A stretch of DNA of 41,798 bases from a bacterium (GTDB taxonomy: Bacteria > Patescibacteriota > Minisyncoccia > Minisyncoccales > GWA2-46-15): the NCBI GenBank assembly GCA_030693425.1, contig JAUYAM010000002.1, positions 145,151-186,948 on the forward strand, read 5' to 3'. Position numbers and translations under genes: made by a program. Under the pieces are notes generated by a model, which saw only the letters and a list, made by a program, of their open reading frames with translations, made no database searches and was not told the DNA's origin. Shown here piece after piece: positions 37,038-41,798 of the stretch; position 1 is the stretch's first letter; every line of letters starts with the position of its first letter.

Positions 37038-37541
37038 CTACGTAGCAGCATACTGAGAATTTAATTTTCTTTTTATCTTTAATTTCTGCCACAGTGGTAG
37101 TCTTTCAAAAAACAAGACACCGTTTAAATGATCTATTTCGTGCCGGAAAACCCCAGCTGGAAAACCCTCGGCCTTAAACGCAATTTCCCGCCCTTCCTCA
37201 TCAATCGCTTTTATTTCTACCCACTTTGGCCTCTTGATTTCCAACCAGAGGCCGGGAAAGCTTAGGCAACCTTCTACTTTTTTGACTTTCTCTCGACTCT
37301 CCCTGGTAATCGTCGGGTTGATAAAACCCCTCAATCGTTTATTAATTAAAACCACAATCGCTCTTTGGGATATTCCGACCTGGGGGGCGGCTAAGCCTAC
37401 TCCCCTGATTTCGTTGCCTTCAGGAGTAAGAGTTTCTTTCATCTGGCGGATCAATTCGAAAATCGCTGGCCCGACTTGCTTTATCAGCTCGGCTTTTTTC
37501 CTTAAAACCGGATCCGGATATTTTTTAATCTCAAGACTCAT
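37038..37541 (-). CDS. def: Peptide deformylase
   Basis: Removes the N-formyl group from new proteins. All three motifs are present: GVGLAAPQ (47-54), EGCLSFP with metal ligand Cys92, and HEIDH with His134, Glu135 and His138. The start used is MSLEIKKYPDPVLR (37539-37541); an upstream ATG at 37559 adds six unfamiliar residues. 167 residues, normal length. No SD. It is followed by pcm with a 16 bp gap from the chosen pcm start. Confidence 0.96.
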   Translation of the reverse strand: MSLEIKKYPDPVLRKKAELIKQVGPAIFELIRQMKETLTPEGNEIRGVGLAAPQVGISQRAIVVLINKRLRGFINPTITRESREKVKKVEGCLSFPGLWLEIKRPKWVEIKAIDEEGREIAFKAEGFPAGVFRHEIDHLNGVLFFERLPLWQKLKIKRKLNSQYAAT

Positions 37542-37560
37542 ATTAATTAATACTAACATA

Positions 37561-37596
37561 AAAAGAAAAGCCCCCGAAGCGTTTTGCTTCGGGGCA
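37561..37596 (-). terminator. Terminator of the 101-aa gene
   Basis: On the minus strand CCCCGAAGC and GCTTCGGGG pair perfectly around AAAAC, followed by GCTTTTCTTTTT. It separates the accessory gene at 37604 from def. Confidence 0.88.
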
Positions 37597-37603
37597 TTTC
37601 CAT

Positions 37604-37909
37604 TTATTCGGCTCGGAATGGAACTTCTCCTTTAGGCGGAAATCGGCAGCCGTATCTTGGCTCGATAATAATATTTCTTCCTCCTTCGCGCCAACATAGG
37701 TTATCAGGGCTTATCCCCAGAGCCTGTGCTACGAACTCAATCGCTTTCGGCGCGATCTTTCTGCGGGCATCGTATAGAGTGATTCCCCTTTCTCTCGCAA
37801 GGTCATCCAGACGAGGATAGGTGAAAAGAACAATGCGTCTCGGCCGATCGTCTTCAAGCAGGTTGAGTTCTGTTTCAATTTTCCAACACAAACTAACACT
37901 TTTTCCCAT
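37604..37909 (-). CDS. Small soluble protein, 101 aa, unknown
   Basis: AAAAGGAGGCTCAT precedes the ATG, a strong SD. The protein has a strand-like N-terminus, then a helical part (PRLDDLARERGITLYDARRKIAPKAIEFVAQALGI) that could be a DNA-binding helix-turn-helix, and a Gly/Arg-rich end (EPRYGCRFPPKGEVPFRAE). I do not recognise a family. It has its own terminator and lies between tRNA-Trp and def. Confidence 0.7.
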   Translation of the reverse strand: MGKSVSLCWKIETELNLLEDDRPRRIVLFTYPRLDDLARERGITLYDARRKIAPKAIEFVAQALGISPDNLCWREGGRNIIIEPRYGCRFPPKGEVPFRAE

Positions 37910-37974
37910 ATGAGCCTCCTTTTGGGCAAGAGAAACTTAATCGGAACCAAAATTTGAGAGAACTTAACCTCCAG

Positions 37975-38046
37975 CGGGGACGCCTGGATTCGAACCAGGA
38001 ACAAGAATTTTGGAGATTCCCATGATAGCCGTTTCACCACGTCCCC
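37975..38046 (-). tRNA. tRNA-Trp (CCA)
   Basis: Acceptor GGGGACG/CGTCCCC, discriminator G (usual for tRNA-Trp), anticodon stem GGAAT/ATTCT with loop CTCCAAA giving anticodon CCA, and T-arm CCTGG TTCGAAT CCAGG. The 3' CCA is not encoded. Confidence 0.94.
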
Positions 38047-38081
38047 CTTCTGTTAATATTATGTCACAAAAGAACAGTTTT

Positions 38082-39047
38082 TCAATGGTTTTCCTTAATA
38101 AACTGGTTTAGGATTTTCTTTACCGACTCAAGGCTTTTTTCGTCAATAATGGAAACAGTCATTGCTTGTTTGCCTGCTTTTTTCAATTGTTTTAATTTCT
38201 CTTTAAGTTCTTCCGGCTTCAACAGATCGGCTTTGGCGAGAAAGACGTATTCAGGCTTTAACAACAGTTCTGGATTGTAGGCAGCCAGTTCGTTTCTGAT
38301 CACTTGATAATCTTTTATTAAATCAGAGGATTCAACTGAGATCAAATGGAAAAGCGTTTTGGTCCGTTCAATATGGCGCAGAAACTTGATTCCCAATCCC
38401 TTGCCAGCCGAAGCTCCTTCAATCAGCCCGGGGATATCAGCCAAAATCAGTTCATAGTAGGTTCCGAGATTCGGATCAAGGGTGGTAAAAGGATAGTCGG
38501 CCACCTTGCTTTTAGCATTAGTTAATTCATTGAGCAAGCTTGACTTGCCGGCATTGGGCAGACCGATTAAGCCCACGTCAGCGATCAGCTTTAGCTCAAG
38601 CCTTAATTCAAACTCTTGGCCCTTTAGGCCTTCTTGGAACTGTCTCGGGCTGGTGTTAGTCGAAGACCGGAATTTAAAGTTGCCCTTGCCGCCTTGGCCG
38701 CCCTTAGCTATTAATAGGCGCTGGCCAATAGTAATAATTTCTTGGATTTCGTTAGTGGTCAAATTATGGACAACTGTGCCGACAGGCACTCTTAAAACAA
38801 GATCTGGGGCATCCCGGCCGTCGTTAAACTGGCCCTTGCCGTTCATGCCGTCTTCTGCCGCCAAAACCTTTTTGTAGCGGAACTGATTAAGACTGTTTAA
38901 GTTAGAAATACCTTCCAGATAAACGTTGCCGCCTCTTCCGCCGTCAGCTCCGGTCGGACCCAAAGCCATCCGGATTTTGTTAAAAGCCACGGCTCCATTT
39001 CCGCCCTTGCCAGCTTTAACTGTTATTTTAACATCATCAATCAGCAT
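38082..39047 (-). CDS. obg: Obg family GTPase
   Basis: Ribosome-associated GTPase needed for 50S assembly. 321 residues: a Gly-rich Obg fold at the N-terminus (KAGKGGNGAVAFNK, PTGADGGRGGNVYL), then the G domain with G1 GLPNAGKSS (162-170), G2 FTT near 187, and G3 DIPG (204-207). G4, normally NKxD, reads AKAD (271-274), so the Asn that helps guanine binding is missing. The C-terminal OCT domain is absent, so it is a short form. It starts right at the Met of MLIDDVKI without an SD. Confidence 0.95.
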   Translation of the reverse strand: MLIDDVKITVKAGKGGNGAVAFNKIRMALGPTGADGGRGGNVYLEGISNLNSLNQFRYKKVLAAEDGMNGKGQFNDGRDAPDLVLRVPVGTVVHNLTTNEIQEIITIGQRLLIAKGGQGGKGNFKFRSSTNTSPRQFQEGLKGQEFELRLELKLIADVGLIGLPNAGKSSLLNELTNAKSKVADYPFTTLDPNLGTYYELILADIPGLIEGASAGKGLGIKFLRHIERTKTLFHLISVESSDLIKDYQVIRNELAAYNPELLLKPEYVFLAKADLLKPEELKEKLKQLKKAGKQAMTVSIIDEKSLESVKKILNQFIKENH

Positions 39048-39141
39048 ATATTTTACTAACCTTGTTTAACCCCTGAGGTTAAACAGGTGGGCTCTGCACC
39101 ACTTGCCCTTCACCCTTCAATAAATTCAGGGTCGTTGGTGC

Positions 39142-39303
39142 CTATCTCTTTCCCTCTTTATGTAAAGTGTGTTTGCGGCACCAACGACAGTGTTTTTTTA
39201 ATTCTAACTTAGTCTCAGCAATATTCTTAGACTTTTTGGTGAAATAATTTACTCTTTTACAGACTGAACACTGTAATTTTGTGTGCGGTTTTTTTGTTGC
39301 CAT
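39142..39303 (-). CDS. rpmG: 50S ribosomal protein L33
   Basis: 53 residues from [21 protein letters not shown], with the Cys4 zinc-binding form (CSVC ... CRWC). The open frame extends upstream, but that extension reads through the tRNA-Thr gene and is not protein. L33 directly downstream of a tRNA is a common order. No SD precedes the ATG. Confidence 0.95.
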   Translation of the reverse strand: MATKKPHTKLQCSVCKRVNYFTKKSKNIAETKLELKKHCRWCRKHTLHKEGKR

Positions 39304-39353
39304 ATTTATTTGACGTTGGTTAATACTGATTAAGCTGATTAATGCGGATACGG

Positions 39354-39425
39354 AGCCTGGGGAGAGAATTGAACTCTCGACCTCTTTCTTACCAAGAAAG
39401 CGTTCTGCCACTGAACTACCCAGGC
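39354..39425 (-). tRNA. tRNA-Thr (GGT)
   Basis: Acceptor GCCTGGG/CCCAGGC with discriminator T, D-arm AGTTCAGTGGCAGAAC, anticodon stem CTTTC/GAAAG with loop TTGGTAA (anticodon GGT), and T-arm GAGAG TTCAATT CTCTC. 51 bp upstream of rpmG. Its 5' end is duplicated 117 bp away. Confidence 0.95.
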
Positions 39426-39542
39426 CCAACTACGCTCTGATTTACATCAGAGCTTCGATGGGCGAGCAGAGCAAAGAAATATCTGATGCTCGTCCGTCCG
39501 AAGCCCGAATGTAATGAGGGCGAAGGAGGAAGCTACCCAGGC
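39416..39542. repeat. Palindromic insertion at the tRNA-Thr 5' end with 10 bp target duplication
   Basis: CTACCCAGGC occurs at 39416-39425 (the tRNA 5' end) and again at 39533-39542. The 107 bp between them hold a perfect 8 bp hairpin (GCTCTGAT/ATCAGAGC around TTAC), a longer imperfect stem (GGCGAGCA with TGCTCGtCC) and GCCC/GGGC. No gene is present. Confidence 0.8.
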
Positions 39543-39629
39543 ATAACTTTCTTAATCTTAATTCAAAGAGAGCCTAAAATCAAGGGTATTCATTCAACAG
39601 AGAACTAATCTTTGCCAAATCACTAATAA

Positions 39630-39661
39630 ACAAAAAAGCGGGATCTCCTCGTCCCGCTTTT
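39630..39661. terminator. Bidirectional terminator after the coiled-coil gene
   Basis: AAAAGCGGGA and TCCCGCTTTT form a 10 bp stem with an 8-nt loop; on the minus strand TTTTTTGTTT follows. It closes the gene at 39669-39887. The remaining gap 39543-39633 shows nothing. Confidence 0.85.
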
Positions 39662-39668
39662 CGCTTGG

Positions 39669-39887
39669 TTATTTCTGTTCTTGCTCCGCGATTTCCAGTG
39701 CGGCCTGTGCCGCACTGAGTTCCGCCTTGAGTATACCGAGACGGTGTTCGGTTTTCTCAAATTCCGAGGTAGTTTCCGTAATTTTCTCTTCAAGGCGTCC
39801 GATCATCTTATTGATGAGTATTGGCAGTCGTTTTGTTGCGACCAAAACCTGTCCTACCAACGCGTCGTGCGGACTTGAGCGAACCAT
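39669..39887 (-). CDS. Small coiled-coil protein, 72 aa, unknown
   Basis: AAAGGAGGAAAA precedes the ATG. After a short N-terminal part (ALVGQVLVATKRLP) the protein is one long predicted coiled coil with heptad-like Leu/Ile spacing (IGRLEEKITETTSEFEKTEHRLGILKAELSAAQAALEIA). No known family. It is divergent from the Rrf2 regulator, and their -35 boxes overlap. Confidence 0.72.
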   Translation of the reverse strand: MVRSSPHDALVGQVLVATKRLPILINKMIGRLEEKITETTSEFEKTEHRLGILKAELSAAQAALEIAEQEQK

Positions 39888-39956
39888 TTTTTCCTCCTTT
39901 CTTTGTAAAATTTACAGCGGATAAAATACGGTATTATAATAACACCTGCGAATGAT

Positions 39957-40011
39957 TTGACAAGGGTTCTGGCTTTGGTTAAGATAGTTAAATCAGACCA
40001 AAATAGTCTGA
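39957..40011 (+). promoter_or_regulatory. Promoter and Rrf2/IscR-type operator of the isc operon
   Basis: -35 TTGACA (39957-39962), 17 bp, -10 TAAGAT (39980-39985). The inverted repeat TCAGAC/GTCTGA (39993-40011) straddles the start site. Its core GACCAAAATAGTC followed by TGAGTAT is close to the E. coli IscR type-1 site (GACTnnnnnAGTC...TAT), so autorepression by the regulator is likely. On the other strand TTGTCA (complement of 39958-39963) could be the -35 of the divergent coiled-coil gene. Confidence 0.65.
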
Positions 40012-40025
40012 GTATCCAAAATACC

Positions 40026-40412
40026 GTGAAATTATCAACAAAAACATATTACGGCTTGAGAGCGATGATACGCCTAGCCAAAGAAAAAAGATCCTGCTCG
40101 GTCAAAGAAATCAGCGCCAAAGAAAAGATCCCGGGAAAATACTTAGAAAAGATTTTCCAGGAGTTGAGAGCTGACGGCTTTTTGATCTCTCATAAGGGCA
40201 GCTGCGGCGGTTACTCTTTGGCCCGGCTCGCAACAGAGATTAAAGCCGGCGATATTGTCATAGCGCTTGAAAAAGAAGCGTTTTTAACCAAATGCCAGGC
40301 AAGTTGTCCAATGGCGCGTCAATGCTCAGCAAAAACCTTTTGGCGGGAAATGGAGCAATCGTTTGAGGCCTCAATGGGCTCCACTACCCTGGCAGATTTA
40401 ATTAAACAATAG
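40026..40412 (+). CDS. Rrf2 family iron-sulfur regulator (IscR-like)
   Basis: 129 residues from GTG at 40026 (VKLSTKTYYGLRAM), the normal Rrf2 N-terminus; a longer frame from 39957 overlaps the promoter. The winged helix (SVKEISAKEKIPGKYLEKIFQELRADGFLISHKGSCGGYSLAR) and three cluster-ligand Cys (90, 94, 100; CQASCPMARQC) are visible. E. coli IscR has C-x5-C-x5-C; here the first gap is x3. It probably senses cluster status and controls iscS-iscU just downstream. Confidence 0.9.
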   Translation: MKLSTKTYYGLRAMIRLAKEKRSCSVKEISAKEKIPGKYLEKIFQELRADGFLISHKGSCGGYSLARLATEIKAGDIVIALEKEAFLTKCQASCPMARQCSAKTFWREMEQSFEASMGSTTLADLIKQ

Positions 40413-40454
40413 CAAACGGCAGAGGAATGTCCTCTGCCAAACTAACCTAAAAAT

Positions 40455-41630
40455 ATGGCTAAAAAACTTGTTTATCTAGACTATGCTGCCACTACCCCGG
40501 TTGATCCCCGGGTTTTGAAGGCTATGCTCCCCTATTTCTCCGAAAGGTTCGGCAATACTATGTCGCTTCACTCTTTGGGGCAAGAAGCAAAACACGCTTT
40601 AGGGCAGAGCAGAAAAACCGTTGCCAGTTTGATCGGCGCAAAGCCACAAGATGTCTTTTTCACCAGTTCTGCTACAGAAAGCAATAACCTTGCTTTAAAA
40701 GGAGTGGCCTTTGCCAATCGCGACAAGGGCAATCACATTATTATTTCTTCCATTGAACACCCTTGTATTATGGAAAGCGCTAAATGGCTGGGAAAACAGG
40801 GTTTTGAAATTACCCGTCTGAAAGTTGACAAGTACGGCCTGGTCAATCCTCAAGACGTCAAAAAAGCGACTAAAAAAGGCACGATTCTCGTTTCCGTGAT
40901 TCACGCCTCAAATGAAATCGGAACAATCCAGCCGATCAGAGAAATTGGCAGAATCTGCCGCGAAAAGGGAATTCTGTTTCATACCGACGCATCCCAATCT
41001 CTGGGGAAAATCCCGGTAAACGTCGGCAAAAGCGGAGTCGATTTGCTCACCGGCTCTTCTCATAAAATGTACGGGCCAAAAGGGGCGGCTCTGCTTTTTG
41101 TCAGGCAAGGAACAAGAATTGAGCCTATTTTGCACGGCGGCGGCCACGAACAAGGCTTGCGGGCTTCAACGGTTAACGTGCCTGCAATTGTCGGCTTTGC
41201 CAAGACTTGCGAATTATGCCAAAAACTGATGAAGAAAGAAAGTTTTTATCTGGCCGGTCTTCGCGATAAAATTATAAAAGATGTTCTTGAAAAAGTTCCT
41301 CATTCTTATCTCAACGGCCACCCCTCAAAGCGGCTGCCCAATAATATCAATTTCAGATTTTCGTTCATTGAAGGCGAGTCTTTGGTTTTGAGCCTTGACT
41401 TTAAGGGGGTTTGCGCCTCAACCGGTTCGGCCTGCTCTTCGGCAAAGCTGCAGGCAAGCCATGTGCTTTTGGGCATTGGCTTGAAACCGCAAGATGCCCA
41501 CGGGTCTCTGAGATTAAGCCTGGGCCGGTGGACAACCACAAAAGAAATCGAATATCTTTTAAAGATTTTACCGGAGGAAATCAAGATTTTAAGAAGGATT
41601 TCTCCTTTTAAAAAAAGTTTTAAATTTTAA
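40455..41630 (+). CDS. iscS: Cysteine desulfurase IscS/NifS
   Basis: PLP enzyme that takes sulfur from cysteine and passes it as persulfide to the scaffold. 391 residues: VYLDYAATTPVDP, SATESNNLALKG, SIEHPCI, HTDASQS, the PLP Lys204 in GSSHKMYGPKG, GGGHEQGLRASTVN, and the catalytic loop Cys327 in STGSACSS. The loop is of the long, IscS-type. 42 bp after the regulator, 1 bp before the next ATG, so part of one operon. SD absent. Confidence 0.97.
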   Translation: MAKKLVYLDYAATTPVDPRVLKAMLPYFSERFGNTMSLHSLGQEAKHALGQSRKTVASLIGAKPQDVFFTSSATESNNLALKGVAFANRDKGNHIIISSIEHPCIMESAKWLGKQGFEITRLKVDKYGLVNPQDVKKATKKGTILVSVIHASNEIGTIQPIREIGRICREKGILFHTDASQSLGKIPVNVGKSGVDLLTGSSHKMYGPKGAALLFVRQGTRIEPILHGGGHEQGLRASTVNVPAIVGFAKTCELCQKLMKKESFYLAGLRDKIIKDVLEKVPHSYLNGHPSKRLPNNINFRFSFIEGESLVLSLDFKGVCASTGSACSSAKLQASHVLLGIGLKPQDAHGSLRLSLGRWTTTKEIEYLLKILPEEIKILRRISPFKKSFKF

Positions 41631-41631
41631 T

Positions 41632-41798
41632 ATGTTGTATTCCAAAGAGATAATAAAATATTTTAAAAATCCCCAAAATGTCGGAAAAATAAAGAATCCA
41701 TCAGGTCTTGGCAAGGCCGGTAATTTGCGTTGCGGTGATATTATGTATCTTTATATAAACGTTGAAAAGAATAAAAGAGGCAAAGAGATAATTAAAGA
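41632..41798 (+). CDS. iscU: Iron-sulfur scaffold IscU/NifU N-terminal type, cut by window edge
   Basis: 55 residues visible from ATG at 41632. MLYSKEIIKYFKNPQNVGKI is the usual IscU N-terminus, followed by GNLRCGDIMYLYINV, where the first of three cluster-ligand Cys sits. It receives sulfur from IscS and assembles [2Fe-2S] clusters. It follows iscS by one base. Confidence 0.92.
   Translation, partial: MLYSKEIIKYFKNPQNVGKIKNPSGLGKAGNLRCGDIMYLYINVEKNKRGKEIIK

Noticed and set aside
39304-39429. N-terminal extension of L33 in the open frame
   Set aside because: The extension is a translation of the tRNA-Thr gene and spacer; the L33 family start is at 39303.

Overview
The window looks like a chromosomal segment of a small-genome uncultured bacterium, most likely of the Candidate Phyla Radiation (Patescibacteria, Parcubacteria-like). 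This is an inference from style rather than from a marker gene. Core genes mostly lack Shine-Dalgarno sites, cell-envelope and translation genes dominate, no biosynthetic operons are visible, and a penicillin-binding protein of the 1C type sits beside a giant alpha-2-macroglobulin. No rRNA, CRISPR array, transposase or prophage gene was seen.

Layout. Positions 1-9482 are a minus-strand run of transport and housekeeping genes: a cation antiporter cut by the window edge, an amino-acid permease, mutM, SdpI family, an MFS-Nudix fusion, a YdjM/DUF457-like membrane protein, an M20 peptidase, an SPL-type radical SAM protein, a ZIP transporter and an unknown. A second YdjM-like gene points the other way (9481-9963). 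Positions 10071-10901 are dense in palindromic elements around a frameshifted zinc-ribbon gene and tRNA-Glu. Positions 10945-14397 are a compact division cluster (mraZ-rsmH-ftsL-ftsI) with a repeat-rich mraZ control region. Positions 14639-17579 hold a membrane-anchored Clp-type AAA+ protein and a partner. A UPF0182 gene (18002-20767) with its own promoter, leader and terminator follows, then several small free-standing genes with strong AGGAGG sites, and tRNA-Val. The rplJ-rplL operon (24068-25071) has an L10 leader and attenuator. A DJ-1/PfpI protein, PBP1C and alpha-2-macroglobulin follow, then a peptidoglycan-binding protein, mltG, pcm, def, tRNA-Trp, obg, rpmG, tRNA-Thr and finally an iron-sulfur cluster operon (Rrf2 regulator, iscS, iscU) that runs off the end.

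The most unusual content is a rich set of palindromic, apparently non-autonomous elements. (1) Two copies of a ~215 bp element with 13 bp perfect terminal inverted repeats sit exactly at the start codons of the permease and rplJ, each bracketed by ATG. In rplJ the element separates the L10 leader, attenuator and SD-ATG from the coding sequence. (2) Short palindromic elements lie in frame inside coding genes (rsmH, pcm three times, mltG, PBP1C twice, rplJ). One of them occurs in opposite orientations in mltG and pcm and is still open in both. (3) Two 40 bp units of back-to-back hairpins keep their loops while all stem sequences change, and each is lodged in a tRNA T-loop-like decamer. (4) Further palindromes abut tRNA genes or gene ends, one with a 10 bp duplication of the tRNA-Thr 5' end.

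A second theme is a split in translation signals. Small accessory genes and UPF0182 have strong SD sites and dedicated terminators, while most core genes have no SD or look leaderless. All statements come from reading the sequence by eye; no alignment, folding or database search was run.
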